Assembly (NCBI RefSeq): GCF_040361335.1
Contig: NZ_APNM01000004.1
Location: 174,445-238,444, forward strand
Reading direction: 5' to 3'
DNA: 64,000 bases
Source of the DNA: APNM01 sp040361335
GTDB lineage: Bacteria; Pseudomonadota; Gammaproteobacteria; Nevskiales; Salinisphaeraceae
A model generated the notes under the pieces. The model worked only from the letters and a program-made list of their open reading frames with translations, ran no database searches and was not told the DNA's origin. The position numbers were made by a program, and so were the translations under genes. Positions 1 to 8,488 of the stretch are shown piece by piece; the stretch's first letter is position 1, and every line of letters starts with the position of its first letter.

Positions 1-2
1 TG

Positions 3-326
3 GCGGCGGCGGACGCCACGCCCGACGCGGGCGCGGCCCTGGCCGCGCTCGGCTACGCCGTCCATCCCGTGGCGGATATCGGCGAGATCGACGCCCTGCG
101 TCCGGACCTGGTGCTGCTCCACTCGGACCTGGCAACGGTGCCGACCATCGCCGGTCTCCCGCCCACGATACCGGTCGTACTCTACGGCGGCGATCCGGAC
201 GTGGCCGAGGTGGTCGCCTGGATGCGTGCCGGTGCCGCCGATTATCTGGAGACCACCGTCGGCCGCGGCGAATGGCACCGGCGGCTGCGCCGCGCCATGA
301 CGGGCCGCCGCAGCCGGCATACGTAG
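3..326 (+). CDS. Receiver-like protein, 5'-truncated by window edge
   Basis: An open frame runs from the window edge to the stop at 324-326, so the N-terminus is missing. The pattern is that of a response-regulator receiver: a stretch ending in GY.V, then RPDLVLLH, a strand ending PVVLY, and AGAADYL near the end. The usual phosphoacceptor aspartate after LVLL is His, and the conserved Lys that normally follows DYL is Thr, so phosphorylation by the standard mechanism is doubtful. It ends with a basic helix and has no output domain. A protein of similar size and the same MRAGAADY segment is encoded at 24112-24507. It lies 92 bp upstream of fnr. The role is unknown; a degenerate receiver is the best reading. 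Confidence 0.55.
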   Translation, partial: AAADATPDAGAALAALGYAVHPVADIGEIDALRPDLVLLHSDLATVPTIAGLPPTIPVVLYGGDPDVAEVVAWMRAGAADYLETTVGRGEWHRRLRRAMTGRRSRHT

Positions 327-418
327 TACCCCGTACACCGGTTACGGCGATTCCGAATTTTCCCCGCAACGCCGTTGCCGGACACTGGCGTCCAGCATTG
401 CCAACGACGGGGAGAACA

Positions 419-1147
419 ATGCAGCAGCAGATCCTGGCCCAGTCCCGCCCTCTGGCCGAGACCGCGGTACGCCGCAACGCCTGCATGGATTGCCGCGTGC
501 GCGACAAGTGCATCGCCGCCTGCGCCCTCGACTCCCTCGAGCCCCGCGCCCGCGACGAGATCGCCGGCGACCGTGCCCGGTTCGCGGCGGGCGAGCACCT
601 GTACTGGCGCGACGACCGCTTCAGCGCGCTTTACGTGGTGACCGGGGGCAGCTTCAAGAGCTACAACGTCGACCTCGACGGCAACGAGCGCGTGCGCGGC
701 TTCCACTATCCCGGCAGCCTGATCGGCTTCGACGGCATCGAGAGCGGCCGCCAACGCTGCCACGTGGAGGCGATGGAGGATGCCACGGTGTGCGCCCTGC
801 CGTTCGACCGCCTGCTCACCCTGTCCCTGCACGCCCCGTCGCTGCAGACGGACCTGTTCCGGAGCCTGAGCCGGGACTTGGTGCATGCCGAGACCCTGGC
901 CGGCGACTACCCGGCGGAAGTGCGCATGGCCGCTTTCATCCTGGAGATCGGCGGCGACGGTGCCGAGGCGCGGCTGCCGATGGCGCGCCGCGACATCGCC
1001 AACTACCTGCGCCTGGCCACCGAGACCGTCAGCCGCCTGATGACCCGCTTCCGCCGCGAGGGCCTGATCGAATGCCGGGGACGCTCGGTGCGCGTCGTCG
1101 ATATCGACGGACTCCGGGAGATCGCGGAACCCTCGCTGTCCAATTAA
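419..1147 (+). CDS. fnr: Fnr-family oxygen-sensing transcription regulator
   Basis: The 242-residue product is a CRP/FNR-family regulator. N-terminal cysteines C22, C25 and C31 have exactly the C-x2-C-x5-C spacing of E. coli Fnr, and C125 (in VCALPF) matches its fourth ligand C122, so an oxygen-labile [4Fe-4S] cluster is expected. C35 and C114 are extra. A cyclic-nucleotide-like beta roll (about 45-130) is followed by a dimer helix and an HTH in which E202-x2-S205-R206 matches the residues that read TTGAT half-sites. The ATG at 419 was chosen because GGGGAG lies just upstream; an open extension to 272 lacks a ribosome site. Six matching palindromes lie downstream in this window. I see no FNR site before the gene itself. 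It could equally be named anr. Confidence 0.93.
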   Translation: MQQQILAQSRPLAETAVRRNACMDCRVRDKCIAACALDSLEPRARDEIAGDRARFAAGEHLYWRDDRFSALYVVTGGSFKSYNVDLDGNERVRGFHYPGSLIGFDGIESGRQRCHVEAMEDATVCALPFDRLLTLSLHAPSLQTDLFRSLSRDLVHAETLAGDYPAEVRMAAFILEIGGDGAEARLPMARRDIANYLRLATETVSRLMTRFRREGLIECRGRSVRVVDIDGLREIAEPSLSN

Positions 1148-1190
1148 TCTCCAAGGGGACGCGGTTTTCCGAGGTCCCCGGAGTAGCGCG

Positions 1191-2030
1191 ATGATCCTGA
1201 CCGGACGGATTCTGTTCCCGGTATTCCCGGCGGACGGCCACGAGGCCGAGCACCAGCTCGCGGCACTGGCCGCGCATACCGGCCACAGCCCGGCCCTGCT
1301 CACCCGCCGTCTGTCGCGCGAACCCGGCGAGGCGGAGGGTCTGCTGGACTCGGTGGCCGGGCGGCTGGACGCCCTCGGCGCGCCGGTCGCCGCGCGCCAC
1401 ATCGTCGACGGCAACCTCGCCGACGCCGTGCTGCGCTGCGCGGAAGAGGACGACGCCGCCATGATCTTCATGCCGGCGGGACCGGAGGCGCGCGAGGATG
1501 TCCGCCACACCGGCGTGGAGGCCGAGGCGATCGCCCGCAACGCCCGGCGCCCGGTCTGGATCGCCAAGCCGCACACCCCCGCCGAGCTGGAGACCGTCAT
1601 CTGCGCCGTGGACGAGCGGCGCGCCAGCGCGGAGGCCCTCAAGGCCGCGATCGAGCTCGCCCGCTGTTACAGCGCGCGCCTGCGCATCGTGCGGGCGGCG
1701 CACCCGCCCGCCGACGGCGATCCGGTGACCGTCGCCATGGACGAGCGCGAGCGCGTCGAGGCCCGGCAGTCGGCCGGCAACCGGATCGAGAACGCCTTCG
1801 AGGATTTCCTGGAGGGCTTCAACGTCGAGGGTCTGCCGCGGGTCGAGCATCGCCTGCTGTGGGCGGACCGCGCCTCCCGGGCAATCACGGACGCCGCCGG
1901 CGAGAATCCGAATGCCCTGCTCGTGCTCGGGTCTTCCGGCGTGCATCGTTTCCTGAGACCGATGCTGGGCACCACCTCGGAGCGCGTGTTGCAGCACGCG
2001 CCCTGCTCGCTGCTGTTCGTGAAATATTGA
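1191..2030 (+). CDS. Tandem universal stress protein (UspA family)
   Basis: The 279-residue protein has two Usp folds in tandem (about 5-125 and 135-279). The second carries the ATP-binding-type pattern GSSGVHRFLRPMLGTTSE, followed by the usual C-terminal strand LLFVKY. The first domain is more divergent and lacks a clear G-x2-G-x9-G loop. It starts 43 bp after fnr, with a GGAG at about 1180, and may be read with it. Tandem Usp proteins are typical of oxygen-limitation regulons in Pseudomonas (Anr) and Mycobacterium (DosR). No FNR site is visible directly before it, so control would have to come from the fnr promoter or elsewhere. Confidence 0.85.
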   Translation: MILTGRILFPVFPADGHEAEHQLAALAAHTGHSPALLTRRLSREPGEAEGLLDSVAGRLDALGAPVAARHIVDGNLADAVLRCAEEDDAAMIFMPAGPEAREDVRHTGVEAEAIARNARRPVWIAKPHTPAELETVICAVDERRASAEALKAAIELARCYSARLRIVRAAHPPADGDPVTVAMDERERVEARQSAGNRIENAFEDFLEGFNVEGLPRVEHRLLWADRASRAITDAAGENPNALLVLGSSGVHRFLRPMLGTTSERVLQHAPCSLLFVKY

Positions 2031-2043
2031 GCCGGGGTCGCCG

Positions 2044-2490
2044 TCAGATATTCTCGGCGACCCAGCGCCGAAGCTGTTCGGCGGACATCGCGCCTGCCGC
2101 ATTCGCCACGGGGCGCCCGCCCTTGAACACCATCAGCGTCGGGATGCTGCGGATGCCGTAGCGGGCCGCGGCCCCGGGCGCGGCCTCGACGTTGACCTTG
2201 ACGAAGCGGGCCGCCGGGCCGGTGGCCGCCGCGACCGCCTCGAACACCGGCGCCATGGCCTTGCAGGGCCCGCACCAGGCGGCCCAGAAATCGACCACCA
2301 GCGGCAGTTGCTCGCGCGCCAGGTAACGGTCGAAACCGCCGTCCTCCAGCGCCAGCACCCGGCCGGAAAACAGCGGCTCGCGGCAGGCGCCGCACTTGCC
2401 GCCGGCGTCCAGCCGTTCGGCGGGCACCCGGTTCACTCGCCCGCAGGCCGGGCAGACGGTTTCCACGCTGGTCATCGCCGTCCCCGTCAT
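2044..2490 (-). CDS. trxC: Thioredoxin TrxC (zinc-finger thioredoxin)
   Basis: This is a cytoplasmic thioredoxin of the Trx2 type, 148 residues. An N-terminal zinc ribbon has two CxxC pairs (C13/C16 and C33/C36), and the thioredoxin fold carries the WCGPC active site (C73/C76) and the cis-Pro loop IPTLMVFK. The start at 2490 overlaps the stop of the upstream sqr gene as ATGA, indicating translational coupling; a second Met five residues in is an alternative start. E. coli TrxC is about 139 residues, so the length fits. Coupling to a sulfide:quinone reductase suggests it handles disulfides or polysulfides formed by that enzyme, which is inference. Confidence 0.92.
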   Translation of the reverse strand: MTGTAMTSVETVCPACGRVNRVPAERLDAGGKCGACREPLFSGRVLALEDGGFDRYLAREQLPLVVDFWAAWCGPCKAMAPVFEAVAAATGPAARFVKVNVEAAPGAAARYGIRSIPTLMVFKGGRPVANAAGAMSAEQLRRWVAENI

Positions 2491-3761
2491 TTGCCGACCA
2501 GCCGTACGAGACCCATCAGACGCAGCAGGTAGCGTTCGTAGAAGGGCTCGGTGCGGCCGCTGCGCATCTTGTGCAGGTAGTACTTCTCGAACGCGATCTT
2601 GGCCCAGTGGACCCATTTCCCGCTCTTCGACCAAGTCAGGTTGCGGGGCGGGATCTGCGGCTGGGCCACGAAGGCGAACCCGGAGTCGCCCATGTCGGCC
2701 AGGCAGAGGGCGTTCCAGGTGGCCTGGGCGGTGACCGGGTCGCCGTCGATGGCGGCCGCGATGTTCTTGACGATGGCCGCGTTCATGGATTCGATCATGT
2801 AACCGGTCTTGGGCGCGCCGGTGGGCACCGGCGTGGGCTCCACCGGCGGGATGGCGATGCACACGCCGGTGGCATAGATATCCTGCCAGGCGGGATTGCG
2901 CTGCTGGTCGTCCACCAGGATGAACCCGCGCGGGTTGCTCAACCCCTCCACCCCGCGCCAGGCCGGCATGCCGCGGAACGGCGGAATGAACATGGTGTAG
3001 CGGCTGGGCAGGGTCTGCGGCGTCTTGGGCTCGCCCTCGTCGTCCAGGGGCGTGATCCGGACCTCGTCCGCGGCCACCTCGTCGACGCGGGCGCTGGTCA
3101 CCCAGCGGATATGGCGCTGGCGCAGCTCGGATTCGAGCAGCCCCTTGGAATCGCCGACGCCGCCGAGCCCCATGTGGCCGATATACGGCTCGCTGGTGAC
3201 GAACGTGATCGGCACCTTGTCGCGCAGCCGGCGGCGGCGCAGATCGGTGTCCAGCATCAGCGCGAACTCATAGGCCGGACCGAAGCAGCTCGCCCCCTGC
3301 ACGGCGCCCACCACCACCGGGCCGGGCTCCTTCAGGAAACGCTCGTAAGCCTCGTGGGCATCGACGGCGTGCGGCGTGGTGCACACGGAGTGGCTATGGG
3401 CCTCGGGACCCAGCCCCGGCACTTCGTCGAAGGCCAATTCCGGGCCGGTGGCGATCACCAGGTAGTCATAGTTCATCGGGTCGCCGGCGTCGAAATCCAG
3501 CCGGCGGGCGGCCGGATCGATGCCGGTCACGGTCCCCTGTCGGAAACGGATGCCCTTGCGCGCGGCATGCTCCGCGATCGGCACCTGGACCCGGCCCGGC
3601 TCGCGCCAGCCCAGGGCGACCCAGGGGTTCGAGGGCGTGAACTGGAACGCCGGCACGGGATTGACCAGGGTCACCTCGTGACCGCCCTCCAGTTCCGCCT
3701 GGAGCTCGTAGGCCACCGAGAAGCCGCCGATACCGGCCCCCACCACCACGATATGCGCCAT
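2487..3761 (-). CDS. sqr: Sulfide:quinone oxidoreductase
   Basis: The 424-residue FAD protein oxidises sulfide and passes electrons to quinone at the membrane. It begins with a dinucleotide-binding GAGIGG motif. It is co-linear with the Acidithiobacillus ferrooxidans SQR, including GASCFGPAYE, TFVTSEPYIGH, GAPKTGYMIESM and a C-terminal amphipathic region. The three catalytic cysteines are present at C127, C159 and C353 (C128, C160 and C356 in the A. ferrooxidans enzyme), so sulfide oxidation rather than a generic NADH dehydrogenase activity is predicted. It is first in a two-gene unit with trxC and is divergent from a DUF2892/RND operon across a gap holding a perfect FNR palindrome. The gene starts 62 bp from that site; no convincing -10 element faces it. 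Confidence 0.92.
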   Translation of the reverse strand: MAHIVVVGAGIGGFSVAYELQAELEGGHEVTLVNPVPAFQFTPSNPWVALGWREPGRVQVPIAEHAARKGIRFRQGTVTGIDPAARRLDFDAGDPMNYDYLVIATGPELAFDEVPGLGPEAHSHSVCTTPHAVDAHEAYERFLKEPGPVVVGAVQGASCFGPAYEFALMLDTDLRRRRLRDKVPITFVTSEPYIGHMGLGGVGDSKGLLESELRQRHIRWVTSARVDEVAADEVRITPLDDEGEPKTPQTLPSRYTMFIPPFRGMPAWRGVEGLSNPRGFILVDDQQRNPAWQDIYATGVCIAIPPVEPTPVPTGAPKTGYMIESMNAAIVKNIAAAIDGDPVTAQATWNALCLADMGDSGFAFVAQPQIPPRNLTWSKSGKWVHWAKIAFEKYYLHKMRSGRTEPFYERYLLRLMGLVRLVGK

Positions 3762-3823
3762 TGTCCGTTCTCCGATCCGACGGTCGTTGACGACGAGCCT
3801 GCACCCCCGGCGGGCCGGGCGTA

Positions 3824-3837
3824 TTGATCCAGATCAA
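3824..3837. promoter_or_regulatory. FNR box 1 (perfect)
   Basis: TTGATCCAGATCAA is a 10/10 match to TTGAT-N4-ATCAA. Its centre is 3830.5. A -10-like CAGAAT at 3860-3865 would place transcription start at 3872, exactly 41.5 bp downstream, which is class II FNR activation geometry for the plus-strand DUF2892/RND operon. No comparable hexamer is found at that distance toward sqr. Confidence 0.88.
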
Positions 3838-3951
3838 AAGGCGGCATCCGGACACGCGGCAGAATCGATCGCAATGGCTCATAGCCGACTCCGGAGCCGA
3901 CGCGCCGTCACGGCACGGCCGGCCCGGCCATCTAGCACGGAGGATCGCGAA

Positions 3952-4185
3952 ATGACCTCGAGCAACGTCAACATCGACACGCTGGTGTTCCGGGTGGCCG
4001 GCATCATGGTGCTGATATCGCTGCTGCTGGCCTACTTCCACAGCACCTACTGGCTGTGGCTGACCGCCTTCGTCGGCGCCAACATGCTGCAGGCCTCGTT
4101 CACCGGCTTCTGCCCCATGGCCCGCATCCTGGCGCGCCTGGGCGTGGCGCCGGGCGCCGCCTTCCGGGGCGGCCGGACCGGCTGA
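3952..4185 (+). CDS. DUF2892 (YgaP-like) inner membrane protein
   Basis: A 77-residue protein with two hydrophobic helices (about 10-30 and 33-50), matching the YgaP-type DUF2892 fold (TGFCPMA near the end of the second helix). It has no rhodanese domain. The ATG at 3952 follows GGAGGAT and is preferred over an in-frame opening further upstream. It lies 114 bp downstream of FNR box 1 and is followed five bases later by the RND adaptor gene, so it is probably first in that operon. DUF2892 proteins often sit beside sulfur-transfer or thiol-stress genes; here a divergent sqr is the neighbour. The molecular role is unknown. Confidence 0.8.
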   Translation: MTSSNVNIDTLVFRVAGIMVLISLLLAYFHSTYWLWLTAFVGANMLQASFTGFCPMARILARLGVAPGAAFRGGRTG

Positions 4186-4190
4186 TCGCG

Positions 4191-5261
4191 ATGCGAGTGC
4201 CCGCCCTGATCCTCGCCGCGGCGACCGCCGCCCTGGCCGCGGGCTGCGGCGAGTCACCGCCCGCCGACCGCGGCACCACGGTGCCGGCAACCGGGCTGGA
4301 AACCGTCACCCTGGCGCCGGAAACGGTGGTCGACGAGGTCGCCTTCGACGGCAACCTGGAAGCCCTGAACCGTTCCACGGTGGCCTCCGAGGTCAATGCC
4401 CGGGTCACCGAGCTGCCGTTCGACGTCGGCGACTATGTCGAGCAGGGCGAAGTGATCGCGCGCTTCCGCGACACCTCCCAGCAGGCAAGGCTGCGCGCGG
4501 CGCAGGCCGGGCTCGACGAGGCCCGCGCGCGTCTCGCCGAGGTGGCCGAGACCTACCGCCGGGCCCGCGCCCTGTACGAGAAAGAGTTGATCGCCAAGGC
4601 CCAACTCGAGAACGCGGTGGCCGCGTACGAGTCGGCCAAGGCGCGGGTGTCGGCGGCCGAGGCGGACGTGCGCGGGGCGCAAGAGGCCCTGGAGCATACC
4701 GTGGTGCGCGCGCCCTATAGCGGCGTGGTGCTGGAACGCCACGTCGAGCTCGGCGAGACCGCCACCGTCGGCCAACCGTTGATGACCGGGCTCTCGCTGG
4801 AACACCTGCGCGCGGTCGTGGACATCCCGCAGTCCTACATCGCGGCGCTGCGCGAGCACCGCAGCGCGCGCGCGATCCTGCCGGACGGCGCCAGCGTGCC
4901 CGCGGCCTCGTTGCGCATCCCGCCGGGCGCCGACCCGCAGACCCATACCTTCCGCGTGCTGGTGCGCCTGCCCGAGGGCGACCATGGCGTGTTTCCGGGC
5001 ACGCTGGTGAAGATCGCCTTCGTGCGCGGCGAGACGCGACGCCTGCTACTGCCGGCGACAGCCGTGGTCCGCCGCAGCGAAGTGGTGGCCGTGTACGTGG
5101 TCGGCGAGGACGGCCGCGTCACGCTGCGGCAGGTGCGCCTGGACGAACCGCGCGCCGACGGCCGCCTGCCGGTTCTGGCCGGCGTGTCCGAGGGCGAACG
5201 CGTCGCTCTCGACCCGATCGCCGCCGGCATCGCCCGCGCCAAGCAGGCGGCGGCCCGATGA
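4191..5261 (+). CDS. RND efflux periplasmic adaptor subunit
   Basis: The 356-residue membrane-fusion protein links an RND pump to its outer-membrane channel. A signal sequence ends in an AAGC lipobox-like site (C19), suggesting a lipid anchor. Then follow a first lipoyl half (LPFDVGDYVEQGEVIARF), a long alpha-hairpin (about 100-165), a second lipoyl half (VVRAPYSGVVLERHVELGE) and a beta-barrel/membrane-proximal region. It begins five bases after the DUF2892 gene, and its stop overlaps the pump start as ATGA. Substrates cannot be read from sequence. Confidence 0.9.
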   Translation: MRVPALILAAATAALAAGCGESPPADRGTTVPATGLETVTLAPETVVDEVAFDGNLEALNRSTVASEVNARVTELPFDVGDYVEQGEVIARFRDTSQQARLRAAQAGLDEARARLAEVAETYRRARALYEKELIAKAQLENAVAAYESAKARVSAAEADVRGAQEALEHTVVRAPYSGVVLERHVELGETATVGQPLMTGLSLEHLRAVVDIPQSYIAALREHRSARAILPDGASVPAASLRIPPGADPQTHTFRVLVRLPEGDHGVFPGTLVKIAFVRGETRRLLLPATAVVRRSEVVAVYVVGEDGRVTLRQVRLDEPRADGRLPVLAGVSEGERVALDPIAAGIARAKQAAAR

Positions 5262-8200
5262 GCGAACGCCGCATGGGCATCTCCGGACGTATCGCGGCGC
5301 GCTTCCTGACCACCGAGATCACGCCGCTGCTGGCGCTGGTCGGGCTGCTCGCCGGGCTTTTCGCCGTACTGGTGACCCCGCGCGAGGAAGAGCCGCAGAT
5401 CGATGTCACCTTCGCCAACGTGTTCATCCCCTACCCCGGCGCCTCGGCGCGCGAGGTGGCCACCATGGTGACCACCCCGGCCGAACAGATCCTGGCCGAG
5501 ATCGAGGGGGTCGAGCACGTCATGTCCGCCTCGCGGACCGGCATGGCCATGCTCACGGTCCAGTTCGAGGTGGGCGAGAAACGCCGCGACACCATCGTGC
5601 GTCTCTACAACGCCTTCTACTCCGAACAGGACTGGATGCCGCCGGATATCGGCGTGGGCCAGCCCATTATCAAGCCCAAGGGCATCGACGACGTCCCCAT
5701 CGCCGCGATCACCCTCTGGAGCGAGGACCCGGCCATCGGCGCCCACGAGCTGGCGCGGGTGGCGCACAGCGCCGCCACCGAATTGCAACGGGTGCCGGGC
5801 ACCCGCGACATCATCCCCATCGGCGCGCCCGAACGCGTGGCCCATGTACTCCTGGACCCGCAGCGCCTGGCCGGCCACGGCATCGACCTGGCGGCCCTGA
5901 AACGTTCCCTGGCGGCGGCCAATGTCTCCCGCGACGCCGGCACCGTGGTCGACGGCGGCGAGGCGGTCCTGGTCCAGGCCGGCACCTTCCTGTCGGCGCC
6001 GGGGGAGCTGGCCGATCTGGTGGTCGGCAGCCGGCAGGGCGCGCCGGTGTTCCTGCGCGACGTCGCCGAAGTCCGCTACGGGCCCGACCAACCCGCCCAT
6101 TATGTGCGCTTCGGCGTCGGCGCCGGCGGCGAGACCAAGGATCTGCCGGCGACACCCTCGCAGCCGGCCGTGACCCTGGCGATCGCCAAGAAGCCCGGCG
6201 AGAACGCCGTCGACATCGCCGACGCCGTGTTCGAGCGCTTCGAGCAGCTCCACGGCACGGTGGTCCCGGAATCGGTGCATGCCACGGTCACCCGCGACTA
6301 CGGCAAGACCGCCAACGACAAGGCGGTCACGCTGATCGAGAAACTGATCTTCGCCACGACCGCCGTGGTGCTGCTGGTGCTGATCTCGCTGGGCTGGCGC
6401 GAGGCCGTGGTGGTCGGCGCGGCCGTGGTGGTAACCCTGGCGATCACCCTGTTCGCCTCCTGGGCCTGGGGCTTCACCCTCAACCGGGTGTCGCTGTTCG
6501 CCCTGATCTTCGCCATCGGCATCCTGGTGGACGACGCCATCGTGGTGGTCGAGAACATCCACCGCCACATGCAGATCGGCGGCAAATCGCTGACCGAGGC
6601 GATCCCCCCGGCGGTGGACGAGGTCGGCGGCCCCACCATCCTGGCCACCTTCACCGTGATCGCGGCCCTGCTGCCCATGGCCTTCGTTTCCGGACTGATG
6701 GGCCCGTACATGGCGCCGATCCCGATCAACGCCAGCATGGGCATGCTGATCTCCCTGATCGTGGCCTTCGTGTTCACGCCCTGGCTTTACCGCCGGGTGT
6801 TCCGCAACGTCGAGCACGGCCACGAGGCGGACCCGGAAGCCGCCGACTCGCGCCTGCGCCGTATCCTCCAGGCCCTGATGGGTCCGTTCCTGCGCGGCCG
6901 CGCGGGCCGCGGCCCGCGGGTGCTGCTGCTGGCCGGCCTGATCGGACTGATCGGCGCCTCGTTCGCACTGGTGGGCATGCAGTGGGTGGTGATGAAGATG
7001 CTGCCCTTCGACAACAAATCCGAGTTCCAGGTGGTGGTGGACATGCCCGAGGGCACGCCGCTGGAGACCACCGACCGCGTCCTCGGTGAACTCGCGGCGT
7101 ATCTGGCGGGCATACCCGAGGTCACCGACTGGCAGACCTATGCCGGCACCGCCTCGCCGATCAATTTCAACGGCCTGGTGCGCCAGTACTATCTCCGCGG
7201 CGAGCCCCACCAGGGCGACATCCAGGTCAATCTGGTGGACAAGGGCGAGCGCGACCGGCCCAGCCACGACATCGCCCGCGCCGTGCGCGGGCCGCTGCAG
7301 GCCATCGGCGAGCGGCACGGCGCCAACGTCAAGATCGTGGAGGTGCCGCCCGGTCCGCCGGTACTGGCGCCGCTGGTCGCCGAGATCTACGGGCCCGACT
7401 ACGCCGGCCAGCAGCGGGTCGCCGAGACCGTGCGCGGGGTCTTCGAGAACACCGACGACGTGGTCGACGTCGACACCTTCGTCGAGGCGCCCCAGCCCAA
7501 GCTGGTGGTCGCGGTCGACCGCCGGCGCGCGGCCCGCCTGGGCGTGAGCCAGGCCGCCGTGGCCGACACCCTGGCCACCGCCCTGCGCGGCGGCGACGCC
7601 GGTTACCTGCACCGCGAGGACACCAAGTACCCCCTGCCCATCCGGCTGGAGCTTACCGAAGGCGGCAAGGCCGACCCGGACGTGCTCGGCGCCCTGCGCG
7701 TGCGGGCCGCGGGCGGCGGGCTGGTGCCGATCAGCGAGGTCGCCCGCTTCGAGCGGACCACCCGCGACCAGACCATCTACCACAAGGACCTGCTGCCGGT
7801 GGTGTTCGTCACCGGCGACGCCGCCGGTCGCCTGGACAGCCCGCTGTACGGCATGGCCGCCATCGCCTCGACCCTGGGCGAGACCGGGGTCGCCGGCGGT
7901 CACATCCTGGACCAGCACTTCCTCGGCCAGCCGGACAACCCCTATGCCTGGAGCATGAAATGGGACGGCGAGTGGCAGATCACCTACGAGACCTTCCGCG
8001 ACATGGGCCTGGCCTATTCCGTCGGCCTGGTGCTGATCTACCTGCTGGTGGTCGCCCAGTTCCGCTCCTACGGCGTGCCGCTGATCATCATGGCGCCGAT
8101 CCCGCTGACCCTGATCGGCATCCTGCCGGGCCACGCCCTGCTCGGGAAGCAGTTCACCGCCACCTCCATGATCGGCATGATCGCGTTGGCCGGGATCATC

Positions 8201-8488
8201 GTGCGCAACTCCATCCTCTTGGTGGATTTCGTGCAGCAGCGGCTGCGCGAGGGCGAGAGCCTGGAGCGGGCGGTGGTGGACGCCGCCGCGGTGCGCGCGC
8301 GGCCGATCGCCCTGACCGCGGTCGCGGCCATGCTGGGCGCGACCTTCATCCTGGACGATCCGATCTTCAGCGGCCTGTCGGTCTCGCTGATCTTCGGCAT
8401 CTTCGTGTCCACCCTGCTGACCCTGTTGGTGATCCCCGTCGTGTACTACGCCTACCACTACAAGCGCCGGCCGGGGGACGCCGCATGA
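5258..8488 (+). CDS. RND family efflux pump inner-membrane permease
   Basis: A full-length 1076-residue AcrB-type permease with twelve expected membrane helices: one near residue 20, a cluster at about 360-560, another helix near 570, and a C-terminal cluster at about 920-1065. Two large periplasmic loops separate them. The proton-relay pair in the fourth helix is present as D425-D426 in ILVDDAIVVVENIHR. A second signature, GIIVRNSILLVDFV, lies in the C-terminal half. It overlaps the adaptor gene by four bases and the outer-membrane gene by four bases, so the three are translated as a unit. Export of a metabolite or toxicant under low oxygen is inferred from FNR box 1. Confidence 0.92.
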   Translation: MSERRMGISGRIAARFLTTEITPLLALVGLLAGLFAVLVTPREEEPQIDVTFANVFIPYPGASAREVATMVTTPAEQILAEIEGVEHVMSASRTGMAMLTVQFEVGEKRRDTIVRLYNAFYSEQDWMPPDIGVGQPIIKPKGIDDVPIAAITLWSEDPAIGAHELARVAHSAATELQRVPGTRDIIPIGAPERVAHVLLDPQRLAGHGIDLAALKRSLAAANVSRDAGTVVDGGEAVLVQAGTFLSAPGELADLVVGSRQGAPVFLRDVAEVRYGPDQPAHYVRFGVGAGGETKDLPATPSQPAVTLAIAKKPGENAVDIADAVFERFEQLHGTVVPESVHATVTRDYGKTANDKAVTLIEKLIFATTAVVLLVLISLGWREAVVVGAAVVVTLAITLFASWAWGFTLNRVSLFALIFAIGILVDDAIVVVENIHRHMQIGGKSLTEAIPPAVDEVGGPTILATFTVIAALLPMAFVSGLMGPYMAPIPINASMGMLISLIVAFVFTPWLYRRVFRNVEHGHEADPEAADSRLRRILQALMGPFLRGRAGRGPRVLLLAGLIGLIGASFALVGMQWVVMKMLPFDNKSEFQVVVDMPEGTPLETTDRVLGELAAYLAGIPEVTDWQTYAGTASPINFNGLVRQYYLRGEPHQGDIQVNLVDKGERDRPSHDIARAVRGPLQAIGERHGANVKIVEVPPGPPVLAPLVAEIYGPDYAGQQRVAETVRGVFENTDDVVDVDTFVEAPQPKLVVAVDRRRAARLGVSQAAVADTLATALRGGDAGYLHREDTKYPLPIRLELTEGGKADPDVLGALRVRAAGGGLVPISEVARFERTTRDQTIYHKDLLPVVFVTGDAAGRLDSPLYGMAAIASTLGETGVAGGHILDQHFLGQPDNPYAWSMKWDGEWQITYETFRDMGLAYSVGLVLIYLLVVAQFRSYGVPLIIMAPIPLTLIGILPGHALLGKQFTATSMIGMIALAGIIVRNSILLVDFVQQRLREGESLERAVVDAAAVRARPIALTAVAAMLGATFILDDPIFSGLSVSLIFGIFVSTLLTLLVIPVVYYAYHYKRRPGDAA